In this document: one piece after another, positions 7,891 to 16,125 of the stretch
How the letters are laid out: each line of letters begins with the position of its first letter
Numbering within the stretch: the stretch's first letter is position 1
Source: JBBQYA01 sp031412335
GTDB taxonomy: Bacteria > Bacteroidota > Bacteroidia > Sphingobacteriales > Sphingobacteriaceae
DNA: 64,000 nt
Direction of reading: 5' to 3'
Assembly: GCA_031412335.1 (NCBI GenBank)
Contig: JANOCT010000030.1
Location: 124,001-188,000, forward strand
Position numbers and translations under genes: made by a program
Notes under the pieces: model-generated
Told to the model about the DNA's origin: nothing
Database searches by the model: none
What the model saw: the letters and a program-made list of their open reading frames with translations, nothing else

Positions 7891-9270
7891 TTAAAATAAG
7901 TTGATTAAAAAATCGGGATAAACACCGAAAAGAAGGATAAATAATGCGCAAACAGATAAAACAACTTTGAATCCAGTTGGAATGGAAATTTCTATTTCGC
8001 TTTCTGAGTCGGAGGTGTACATAACTTTTACCACTTTGAAATAATAATAAATTCCAATAGCTGAATTAATAACTGCAATTACACACAACCAAACCAATTG
8101 TTGGCTTATGGCTGAAGAAAAAATCATGAACTTCCCAAAAAATCCAGCAGTCAAAGGAATTCCGGCTAGCGAACACATACTTAAGGTAAGTGCGAATGCC
8201 AAACCAGGATTCGTCTTTCCTAAACCTGCAAAAGAAGCAATATCGGTATTACCGGTTTTATTTTTTATTAATATTAAAACTGCAAATGCTATAACCGAGG
8301 CAATAGAATATGCAGCAGCATAAAAGAAAACCGATCCAGCTGAAAATGCCGAAGCAGTTACAATTCCGATTAATAAATAACCTGCATTTGAAATGCTTGA
8401 ATAAGCCAATAATCGTTTAAAGTTTAACTGATAGGCTGCAGTAAAATTTCCGATAACTAAAGTTGCAATAACGATAACTGTGATTGCAGGAATCCATAAT
8501 TGCTCTAGACCAATAAAACTAGTAGCGAAAAGTTTATAAAAAGCACCAATTCCAGCGGTTTTTACTACAGTAGACATAAATGCTGTTATTAATGCAGGTG
8601 AACCTTGGTAAACATCAGGAGCCCAGAAATGAAAAGGTGCAGCTGAAACTTTGAAAGATAAACCAACAATGATCATCAGTACTCCACCATATAAAATTGG
8701 AGTATGTAAAACATTACCAGATTGTATCACATTCGCTATTTGTTCTATGTTGAATGTTCCGGTTGCGCCATACAATAATGCAATTCCAAATAGCAAAAAG
8801 CCAGTTGCAAAAGAGCCCATTAAAAAATACTTGAGTGCAGCTTCGTTTGAAAAGGGATCGTTTCTTCGTATTCCAGCTAAAATGTAAAGACTTACCGACA
8901 TAATTTCTATTCCAATAAAAAGCATAGAAAGATTTTGGTAAGAAATTAAACACAAAGCACCCACCAATGCAAATAAGATCAAAGCGTAATATTCAGCTAC
9001 ATTACTACTTATTTTTTCAAAATAATTAGAGGATAGTAAAAAAATTAAACCAGAAGTAACCAGCAATAAGGAGGAAAAAGCAATAGCGTAATTATCGATA
9101 AACAGCGTTTCGGCAAAATAGTATTGTGGATGGTCCCAGGCTGAAATCATACTGGCAAGCGCTGCAATAATCCCCAATAAACTAATAGGAAGTAAAGCTT
9201 TGCTAAAACGATATAAGCCAGCATACAAAATTACCAGTGCTGTTACAATTAAAATTACCAGAGCAATCAT
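7891..9270 (-). CDS. nuoN: NADH-quinone oxidoreductase subunit N
   Basis: A 459-residue antiporter-like membrane subunit of complex I with about 14 hydrophobic segments. Family features include MLFIGIEIMSVSLYIL (the conserved Glu of TM5), the Lys-bearing region SFKVSAAPFHFWAPDVYQG and FKRLLAYSSISNAGYLLIG. It lies 32 bases downstream of nuoM and is the last nuo gene of this cluster. It translocates protons as part of the membrane arm. Length is normal for the subunit. Confidence 0.95.
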   Translation of the reverse strand: MIALVILIVTALVILYAGLYRFSKALLPISLLGIIAALASMISAWDHPQYYFAETLFIDNYAIAFSSLLLVTSGLIFLLSSNYFEKISSNVAEYYALILFALVGALCLISYQNLSMLFIGIEIMSVSLYILAGIRRNDPFSNEAALKYFLMGSFATGFLLFGIALLYGATGTFNIEQIANVIQSGNVLHTPILYGGVLMIIVGLSFKVSAAPFHFWAPDVYQGSPALITAFMSTVVKTAGIGAFYKLFATSFIGLEQLWIPAITVIVIATLVIGNFTAAYQLNFKRLLAYSSISNAGYLLIGIVTASAFSAGSVFFYAAAYSIASVIAFAVLILIKNKTGNTDIASFAGLGKTNPGLAFALTLSMCSLAGIPLTAGFFGKFMIFSSAISQQLVWLCVIAVINSAIGIYYYFKVVKVMYTSDSESEIEISIPTGFKVVLSVCALFILLFGVYPDFLINLF

Positions 9271-9302
9271 TTTATCGATTAATAAATTCTTTGTTTAATA
9301 AA

Positions 9303-10760
9303 TTAATATGCCCTTGAATTGATCAGATCAAGCAAATTTGCTGAGGCAAACTTGCTTACTTCCAATATTGGTTGAGGGAATATTCCAATTGTAATAATTA
9401 AAAATACGATGCTATAAAGCACAATTTGCTCATTCCAGCGTAAATCTGTAATAGTTTCTGTCAACGTATTCGATTCACCTAACATACTTTTCTGAAACAT
9501 TCTGAACATGTAAACGGCTCCTAATATGATGGTTAATCCAGCTATAGCCCCATACCACATATTTATATCGTTCACACTTTTTAGTAATAAAAATTCACCA
9601 ATAAAACCATTGGTAAGAGGTAAAGCAACAGTTCCCAATAATATAATCATAAAGCAAACAACCAATTTTGGTGCTTTGCTAGCTATACCCCCCAAATCAC
9701 GTAAGAATCGTGATCCTGTTCGTTGTTCAATTATATCAATAATAAAAAACATCCCGATTACATTTATTCCATGAGATATCATTTGAATCATCGCACCTTG
9801 CATTCCATTTAAATTTCCTGAAAAAGCTCCTGCTGCAATTAAGCCAACATGGCCAAGTGAGGAATAGGCCACCAATCTCTTCATATCATTTTGAACCATG
9901 GCAATCAACGAACCATACACAACTCCTAAAATACATACATCGATGATGATGTAAAAATTGTCGTGCCAAGCTAACGGAGAAATAGGCATTAACCAACGTA
10001 CAGCTCCATAAATTCCCATTTTTAGCATAATTCCAGAAAGCAACATGGTACCAGCGGCTGGTGCAGAAGTGTATGTATCAGGTTGCCATGTGTGTAATGG
10101 AAATAATGGCATTTTGATAGCAAAAGCAATAAAAAATGCCCAGAAAACAAATGTTTGCTGACTGTTTGAAAGTGTGAGGTTGTAAAAAGCCTGAAGGTCG
10201 TAAGTATGATTTCCTGGTGTTTGCAAGTACAAATAGATAATTGCAATAAGCATAAGTAAACTTCCAAAAATTGTATAAACGAAAAATTTGAACGTTACAT
10301 TAACCCTATTCTCATCTCCCCAAATAGCAGAAATAAAGTAAATGGGTATTAATGCTGCTTCCCAGCTTACATAAAATAAGAATCCGTCTAAAGCAACAAA
10401 AACTCCGATAAGCCCAGCTTGCATAAATAATATCAAGGCATAAAAGGCATTTGGATTTTTAAAATTGCGTTGGAAAGTGGAAAGAATAATCAGTGGAACC
10501 AATGTAGTGGTCAACAAAACTAATAACAGGCTTATTCCATCCATTCCTGCTTTTAAATGAATTCCATAAGCGGGTATCCAAGGTAAATCCAATAAAAACT
10601 GTGTGCCATTTTCTGGAACAAAGCGAATGGCTGCCGCCAACGAAATTGCAAATTCGATCAAAACAAATAGCAATCCTATTTTCCTGACAGATTCTCCTTT
10701 CAGTAATAAAAGAAGTAATGAGCCGAAAATCGGAAAAAATAAAAGTAAAGCAGTTATCAT
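9303..10760 (-). CDS. nuoM: NADH-quinone oxidoreductase subunit M
   Basis: A 485-residue antiporter-like proton-pumping subunit. The conserved Glu of TM5 is in SWEAALIPIYFI, the Lys of TM7 region in FAIKMPLFPLHTWQPDTY, and NDMKRLVAYSSLGHVGLIA marks the TM10 region. It starts 15 bases downstream of nuoL and is followed by nuoN. The order L-M-N is the usual distal end of the operon. All residues I would look for in a pumping subunit are present. Confidence 0.95.
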   Translation of the reverse strand: MITALLLFFPIFGSLLLLLLKGESVRKIGLLFVLIEFAISLAAAIRFVPENGTQFLLDLPWIPAYGIHLKAGMDGISLLLVLLTTTLVPLIILSTFQRNFKNPNAFYALILFMQAGLIGVFVALDGFLFYVSWEAALIPIYFISAIWGDENRVNVTFKFFVYTIFGSLLMLIAIIYLYLQTPGNHTYDLQAFYNLTLSNSQQTFVFWAFFIAFAIKMPLFPLHTWQPDTYTSAPAAGTMLLSGIMLKMGIYGAVRWLMPISPLAWHDNFYIIIDVCILGVVYGSLIAMVQNDMKRLVAYSSLGHVGLIAAGAFSGNLNGMQGAMIQMISHGINVIGMFFIIDIIEQRTGSRFLRDLGGIASKAPKLVVCFMIILLGTVALPLTNGFIGEFLLLKSVNDINMWYGAIAGLTIILGAVYMFRMFQKSMLGESNTLTETITDLRWNEQIVLYSIVFLIITIGIFPQPILEVSKFASANLLDLINSRAY

Positions 10761-10775
10761 GCTATTGCTGTCGTA

Positions 10776-12674
10776 TTAAAATTGAAAAAAGCTGAAAATA
10801 AATAAAGCAGCCACTCCAATAACCATCATTAAAATATAAAAACCTATTGAGCCATTTTGAATATAACGAATATATTTTCCTCCGAAAACAACTGATTTAC
10901 CAGCTCCATTTACCAAACCATCAATACCGGCTTTATCCACAAACTCAAATAATGTTACTGAAAAAGCTCGAAGTGGTCGAGTAATAATAAGTGCATATAA
11001 CTCATCCAAATAAAATTTATGGAAAGAAATTTTGGTTAATGCCGATTCTTGTTCAACATCTTTTGCTGGTAGACTATGTTTTTTAACATATAAAAACCAA
11101 GCAATAGCAATAGAAACAAGCACTCCGACAACAGAAACAGCCATTAATACATATTCTGTTTCGTGCGATAAAGAAATAGGATTCAACTCCGAATTTAGAA
11201 CCGGATTTAAAAATGAACTCAAAGCATGATTTCCACCAAATAATTCGGGAACGTTCAAGAAACCACCAGCAAAAGAAAGTACAGCTAATATTATAAGAGG
11301 TAAAGTCATACTTAATGGAGATTCGTGCAAATGACTTTGCTGATGTTCTGAACCTCTAAATTGATTGAAAAAAGTTAAGAAAATCAATCGAAACATATAA
11401 AATGCGGTGCAAAAAGCAATGGTTACAGCTATTGCCCACATAACTGGGCTGAATTCGAAAACGTGTGCTAATATTTCATCTTTAGAGAAAAACCCAGAAA
11501 ATGGTGGTATTCCTGAAATGGCGATGGTTCCAATCAACATCGTTAAATAAGTTGTTGGAAGTTTCTTTTTTAATCCACCCATATTTCTCATATCCTGTTC
11601 ATTGCTCATCGCATGAATTACACTTCCGGCACCCAAAAAAAGCAAGGCTTTGAAAAATGCATGGGTCATTAGATGAAAAACACCTGCTGAATATGCGCCA
11701 ACACCTAAAGCCAAAAACATGTAACCTAATTGCGAAACCGTTGAATAGGCCAAAACTTTTTTAATATCTGTTTGAGTTATGGCGATTAATGCACCTAAAG
11801 CAGCTGTTGCTAAACCAACTCCTGCAATTATTTGCATAGTAATAGGAGTTAGATCAAATAATGCATTGGATCTGGCTATCATATAAATACCTGCCGTAAC
11901 CATGGTTGCAGCGTGGATTAATGCAGAAACCGGTGTTGGGCCAGCCATTGCATCTGGCAACCAAGTATGCAAAGGTATTTGTGCACTTTTTCCGCATGCT
12001 CCAATAAAAAGCAACAAGGTTATCGTCGTTAGAACTGGATTGCCACTTGCAAAATCTTTTAAAGAAGAAAAAATAATAGAATACTCAACGGAACCAAACG
12101 TATTAAATAATAAAAATATGCCTAACAAAAATCCAAGATCTCCAATTCGGTTCATCACAAATGCTTTTTTTGCAGCCGATGCATACGATTGATTTTTGAA
12201 CCAAAAACCAATTAGTAAATAGGAACACAATCCAACGCCTTCCCATCCGATAAACATCACTAAGAAATTCGATCCTAAAACCAATAAAAGCATGAAAAAC
12301 ACAAACAGGTTTAGATAAGCGAAAAACTTTCCATATCCCTGATCATGACTCATATAGCCAATAGAATAAATATGAATTAGTGATCCGATTCCGGTAATTA
12401 TCAGAATCATTAAAGCACTTAAAGGGTCATATAAAAAAGAAAGGCTTACAGATAAATCGCCGACACTAAACCAATTGAATAAATGAATGGTAAAAGATTT
12501 CACATCCGATCCCAGCAAGGTATTGAACATCATTAAGCTAATGAGAAAAGATCCAATAACTGTGGCAGATCCTAACATACCAGCAATAGATTTAGGGATA
12601 ACTTTAAATCCTAATCCATTTATCAGAAACCCGATAAGCGGTAATAATGGTACTAACCAAACTAAATCAATCAT
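10776..12674 (-). CDS. nuoL: NADH-quinone oxidoreductase subunit L
   Basis: A 632-residue subunit, the largest antiporter-like protein of complex I. Key motifs are MFIGWEGVGLCSYLLIGFW (Glu of TM5), PLHTWLPDAMAGPTPVSA, LIHAATMVTAGIYMIAR and IKKVLAYSTVSQLGYMFLA. The C-terminal 100 residues include the segment corresponding to the lateral helix and the last TM helix. Length is close to that of E. coli NuoL. It lies 30 bases after nuoK and 15 bases before nuoM. Confidence 0.95.
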   Translation of the reverse strand: MIDLVWLVPLLPLIGFLINGLGFKVIPKSIAGMLGSATVIGSFLISLMMFNTLLGSDVKSFTIHLFNWFSVGDLSVSLSFLYDPLSALMILIITGIGSLIHIYSIGYMSHDQGYGKFFAYLNLFVFFMLLLVLGSNFLVMFIGWEGVGLCSYLLIGFWFKNQSYASAAKKAFVMNRIGDLGFLLGIFLLFNTFGSVEYSIIFSSLKDFASGNPVLTTITLLLFIGACGKSAQIPLHTWLPDAMAGPTPVSALIHAATMVTAGIYMIARSNALFDLTPITMQIIAGVGLATAALGALIAITQTDIKKVLAYSTVSQLGYMFLALGVGAYSAGVFHLMTHAFFKALLFLGAGSVIHAMSNEQDMRNMGGLKKKLPTTYLTMLIGTIAISGIPPFSGFFSKDEILAHVFEFSPVMWAIAVTIAFCTAFYMFRLIFLTFFNQFRGSEHQQSHLHESPLSMTLPLIILAVLSFAGGFLNVPELFGGNHALSSFLNPVLNSELNPISLSHETEYVLMAVSVVGVLVSIAIAWFLYVKKHSLPAKDVEQESALTKISFHKFYLDELYALIITRPLRAFSVTLFEFVDKAGIDGLVNGAGKSVVFGGKYIRYIQNGSIGFYILMMVIGVAALFIFSFFQF

Positions 12675-12704
12675 CCGAACTTGTTTTTAAGCTTTTTAGA
12701 ATTA

Positions 12705-13034
12705 TTACCATTTCAATTTATTCATCATATCCACATCAATCGTTTTAGCGTTTCGGTAAATCATAACGATAATTGCCAAACCAACAGCAACTTCTGCAGC
12801 CGCTACAGCCATAATAAAAAATACAAAAACTTGCCCTGCTGCATCATTTCTGAATACTGAAAATGCTGCTAATAATAAATTAACCGCATTCAACATTAAT
12901 TCAATCGACATAAAAAGAACAATTGCATTTTTACGAATCATTACTCCAAGCACACCGATCAAAAATAAGGTTGTGCACAATAAAATATAATGGTTTATAG
13001 GAACTAAGCGGATTGTATCGGTCAGCGTATTCAT
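12705..13034 (-). CDS. nuoK: NADH-quinone oxidoreductase subunit K
   Basis: A 109-residue three-helix membrane subunit. Both functionally important glutamates are visible: SIELMLNAVNLLLAAF (TM2) and AAAEVAVGLAIIVMIYR (TM3). The N-terminal extension of about ten residues (MNTLTDTIRL) is longer than in E. coli. Its start overlaps the nuoJ stop by 4 bases, which suggests coupled translation. Confidence 0.95.
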   Translation of the reverse strand: MNTLTDTIRLVPINHYILLCTTLFLIGVLGVMIRKNAIVLFMSIELMLNAVNLLLAAFSVFRNDAAGQVFVFFIMAVAAAEVAVGLAIIVMIYRNAKTIDVDMMNKLKW

Positions 13035-13534
13035 GCGTTTACTTTATCTTTTTTAGCTAATAAAACAGCTCCTACCATAGCAGCAAGCAACAATATAGAC
13101 GACATTTCAAAAGGCAATAGAAAATCTCGAAATAATACAGTCCCCAGATTTTTAACCAAACCAATTGAGGTTTCATTCAATTGGGTGACTGGAGATTCGG
13201 CCGTAGAGCGAAGTGCTCCAACCAATGTTATAAGCAATAAACCGAACGCAAGAACAGCAATAAATTTACTAAATGCTTTTTTACGAGGTTCTGATGTTTC
13301 ATTTAAATTCAACAACATGATTACGAAAAGAAAAAGCACCATGATTGCGCCTGCATATACAATTACTTGAACAGCAAATAAAAACTGAGCATTTAGCAAA
13401 ATATAGTGGCAAGCAACACCAAAAAGAGTAAGTACTAAATAAAGTACACTATGAACAGGATTTCTAGCAATAACCACCATGGCTGCTGATGCCAATACGA
13501 TAAAGGAAAGAAAATAAAAAATGTAGGGAATCAT
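13031..13534 (-). CDS. nuoJ: NADH-quinone oxidoreductase subunit J
   Basis: A 167-residue membrane subunit with five hydrophobic helices. NPVHSVLYLVLTLFGVACHY and VIVYAGAIMVLFLFVIMLLNL (containing the pi-bulge TM3 region) are typical of NuoJ. It starts 44 bases downstream of nuoI and its stop overlaps nuoK by 4 bases. It belongs to the central axis of the membrane arm that couples quinone reduction to proton pumping. Confidence 0.94.
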   Translation of the reverse strand: MIPYIFYFLSFIVLASAAMVVIARNPVHSVLYLVLTLFGVACHYILLNAQFLFAVQVIVYAGAIMVLFLFVIMLLNLNETSEPRKKAFSKFIAVLAFGLLLITLVGALRSTAESPVTQLNETSIGLVKNLGTVLFRDFLLPFEMSSILLLAAMVGAVLLAKKDKVNA

Positions 13535-13578
13535 TCAGCAGGGGGTGTAATGTTTATTGCGAAGGCAAAACTATTAAT

Positions 13579-14103
13579 TTATATAGTTTTTGAAACTAAA
13601 ACTTTATTTACCTCTGGCATATCGGGCAATAATTTATCTTTTCCATAAATAAAACCTCCTCGAGTGAAATCAGCTTTGGGTATGTTTCCATCTAAATAAA
13701 TAGCTTGTTTAGGGCATGCTTCTTCACAAAAACCACAAAATATACATCGAAGCATATTTATTTCGTAAACCGAAGCATACTTTTCTTCTCTGTATAAATT
13801 TTCTTCGCCTTTTTTCCGTTCGGCAGCTACCATAGTAATAGCCTCCGCTGGACAAGATAAAGCGCATAAACCGCAAGCTGTGCAACGTTCTGCTCCGTTT
13901 TCATCACGTTTTAATGAATGTAATCCACGGAAATTTTCGCTGAATTGTCTCGTTTCTTCAGGAAAAAATACGGTATGTTTTTTCTTGAACATGTGTTTAA
14001 AGGTAATCGCCATTCCTCCCAAAATTGCAGGAATGTACAATCGCTCCAGAAAATTCATTGGTTTCTTTTCTAAAACCTTTTTTTTATTACTTAATGATTC
14101 CAT
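13579..14103 (-). CDS. nuoI: NADH-quinone oxidoreductase subunit I (two 4Fe-4S)
   Basis: A 174-residue ferredoxin-like subunit of the peripheral arm. Two classic 4Fe-4S motifs are present: CTACGLCALSCPAEAI and CIFCGFCEEACPKQAI. They pass electrons towards the quinone site. FRGLHSLKRDENG before the first motif is also family-typical. A 310-base gap separates it from nuoH upstream. That gap carries a structured repeat instead of the short spacers seen elsewhere in this cluster. Confidence 0.95.
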   Translation of the reverse strand: MESLSNKKKVLEKKPMNFLERLYIPAILGGMAITFKHMFKKKHTVFFPEETRQFSENFRGLHSLKRDENGAERCTACGLCALSCPAEAITMVAAERKKGEENLYREEKYASVYEINMLRCIFCGFCEEACPKQAIYLDGNIPKADFTRGGFIYGKDKLLPDMPEVNKVLVSKTI

Positions 14104-14183
14104 TCAGTTGTTACTTTAATAAAATGACCTGTTAACGATGCGCGGTTTACTTGAATAATTTGAAATCCTGAAATCGTAGGAAG

Positions 14184-14314
14184 AAGGCTTAGGGATTGAA
14201 GCGATATCCTTTTTTGCTTTACAAAATATCAAATTTTGAATAAACTCTCCGCAAAAAAGATAAAGCTGAAAGCCCGACCCCATCTCGTCTTTTCTGACGA
14301 GATGGGGGAAGCCC
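14184..14314 (+). ncRNA. Structured intergenic repeat element, copy 1
   Basis: This element occupies the 310-base gap between nuoI and nuoH and has a second copy at 28846-28968. It has a long-loop stem, TATC-C-TTTTTTGC (14205-14217) with GCAAAAAAGATA (14251-14262), and a perfect 12-bp hairpin CCCCATCTCGTC (14278-14289) / GACGAGATGGGG (14296-14307). GGCTT at 14186-14190 can pair with either of two AAGCCC segments (14270-14275 and 14309-14314). It resembles short structured elements scattered between genes in Bacteroidota (Flavo-1-like in appearance, not verified). The transcribed strand is assumed to be plus, antisense to the nuo operon. Confidence 0.6.
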
Positions 14315-14413
14315 ATAAAATTAACTACAATACTCACAAACGATTAAATTCTTAAAAAAATTAAAAAATAATACAAACCGGGCAATCAGAATAAACATAA
14401 AAAATGATTTTGT

Positions 14414-15448
14414 TTAAAAATAGGTGATTTTAGCAATGATAAATATTCCGGTTAAAACGATGTTTGCAATAGCTAATGGAATTAATATGTTCCAACCCAA
14501 CCGCATTAACTGATCGTATCGGAAACGTGGAATAGTCCATCGTACCCACATGAAAAAGAAAATGAAGAAGAATATTTTTGCAAACAAAAAGCTCGTTCCA
14601 ATTATCGTAATCAAGTTTTGTGATAATCCCAATTCATTCATAAACGGAAAATTATATCCTCCGAAATAAAGCGTTGCCAAAACTGCCGAAGAAATAAACA
14701 TGTTGATGTATTCTGAAAAGAGGTAAAAACCTAATTTCAAACTACTATATTCTGTGTGATATCCTCCAACCAATTCGGTTTCACATTCAGGCAAATCAAA
14801 AGGTGTTCTGTTAGTTTCTGCAAAAGCACAGATTAAAAAGATCAAAAAACCTAAAGGCTGATACCATACATTCCATGCGAAACCTGATTGTTGAGCTGCA
14901 ATTTCGCCCATGCTTAACGTTCCGGTTACCATTAATAATGCAATAATGGATAAGCCCATTGCAATTTCGTAACTTATATTTTGAGATGCAGCACGAATGG
15001 CTCCCATCAACGAAAATTTATTGTTTGATGCCCAACCGCCAATCATAATTCCATAAACACCTAAGGAAACTACACCAAAAACATAGAGAATTCCAATGTT
15101 AAGATCGGCAACTTGTAAAACTACTATTCGCCCAAAAATTTCTAACGATTGCCCCCAAGGTATTACTGCACTTGTCATACAGGCGGTAAAAATTGCAATA
15201 GAAGGCCCGGCAATAAATAAAGCGCTACTTGCCTGGGTTGGTATAATTTCTTCTTTAAAAAACATTTTAACCCCATCGGCAAGCGGTTGTAGCAAACCAA
15301 ATGGCCCTGCACGATTTGGTCCAACCCGATCTTGCATAAAAGCTGCTACCTTCCTTTCCGCATATGTGGAATATAAGGCAATAACTAAGGTTAGCCCAAA
15401 AACTACGATGACAAGAATTGATTTTTCGATTAAAAAGGCTGATTCCAT
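14414..15448 (-). CDS. nuoH: NADH-quinone oxidoreductase subunit H
   Basis: A 344-residue membrane subunit that forms much of the quinone-binding cavity. Family motifs are AAFMQDRVGPNRAGPFG near the start, PWGQSLEIFGRIVVLQVADLN and the strongly conserved AFAETNRTPFDLPECETELV. MWVRWTIPRFRYDQLM lies near the C-terminus. Where most homologues have PEGESELV this one reads PECETELV, a mild substitution. It is the first gene of the H-to-N cluster here. In related genomes nuoG and nuoF would precede it, but they are missing from this position. Confidence 0.95.
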   Translation of the reverse strand: MESAFLIEKSILVIVVFGLTLVIALYSTYAERKVAAFMQDRVGPNRAGPFGLLQPLADGVKMFFKEEIIPTQASSALFIAGPSIAIFTACMTSAVIPWGQSLEIFGRIVVLQVADLNIGILYVFGVVSLGVYGIMIGGWASNNKFSLMGAIRAASQNISYEIAMGLSIIALLMVTGTLSMGEIAAQQSGFAWNVWYQPLGFLIFLICAFAETNRTPFDLPECETELVGGYHTEYSSLKLGFYLFSEYINMFISSAVLATLYFGGYNFPFMNELGLSQNLITIIGTSFLFAKIFFFIFFFMWVRWTIPRFRYDQLMRLGWNILIPLAIANIVLTGIFIIAKITYF

Positions 15449-15538
15449 GATGCAAAGAAACGCATTTTTAACACAATACGATTTGTGTGTATCAAAAATT
15501 GAATAATTTATAATAGTTCAAAACGATTTAGCTTTAAA

Positions 15539-16099
15539 TCAAATTCCAGCCCGTAAAAGTTTTAGTTTTAATATACTTATAACTGACATAGAATCTGTTA
15601 TTTCGCCCATCAAAACCATTTGATATGCTTCATCAAAATGAATTTTTTTGATGGTAAGTTGCTCCGTTTCTTCTGGTTCTGCCTCATATTGAGTAAGATT
15701 TTCTGCAAGATAAAGTATCGCTAATTCATCAGAAACAGAGTTTGAAAGGTGCATTCGTTGTATTTCTGTCCATTTATCTGCTTTTAAGCCAGTTTCTTCC
15801 AACAATTCGCGTTTGGCAGATTCCAATGGATGAATTGCTAGATTACCACCTCCTTCAGGTATTTCCCAACTGTATGCTTTTAGCGGAAAACGATATTGTC
15901 CAACCAACCAAATATTCCCATTTTCGTCAATTGGAATAATGCCGATGGCAAGATTCTTGAAATGTACCACACCATAAATACCAGCTCCTCCAGCAGGATT
16001 CAGCACATTATGCTCAGTTACTTTTATCCATGGATTATCATAAATTTCATTACTTTCAAGTGTTTTCCACGGATTCTCACTTTCTTGCATATCAATCAT
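15539..16099 (-). CDS. NUDIX hydrolase, ADP-sugar pyrophosphatase type
   Basis: A 186-residue NUDIX protein. The catalytic NUDIX box reads GGGNLAIHPLESAKRELLEE followed by TGL, with the REllEE metal-binding glutamates intact. The preceding LVGQYRFPLKAYSWEIPEGG and N-terminal NPWIKVTEHNV resemble ADP-ribose/ADP-sugar pyrophosphatases, which hydrolyse ADP-ribose to AMP and ribose-5-phosphate. Exact substrate cannot be read from the sequence. It is divergent from the DUF5686 gene, with only 26 bases between the two starts, so their promoters must overlap. Confidence 0.85.
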   Translation of the reverse strand: MIDMQESENPWKTLESNEIYDNPWIKVTEHNVLNPAGGAGIYGVVHFKNLAIGIIPIDENGNIWLVGQYRFPLKAYSWEIPEGGGNLAIHPLESAKRELLEETGLKADKWTEIQRMHLSNSVSDELAILYLAENLTQYEAEPEETEQLTIKKIHFDEAYQMVLMGEITDSMSVISILKLKLLRAGI

Positions 16100-16125
16100 T
16101 TTAATAATTTGCGCAAGATAACAAC

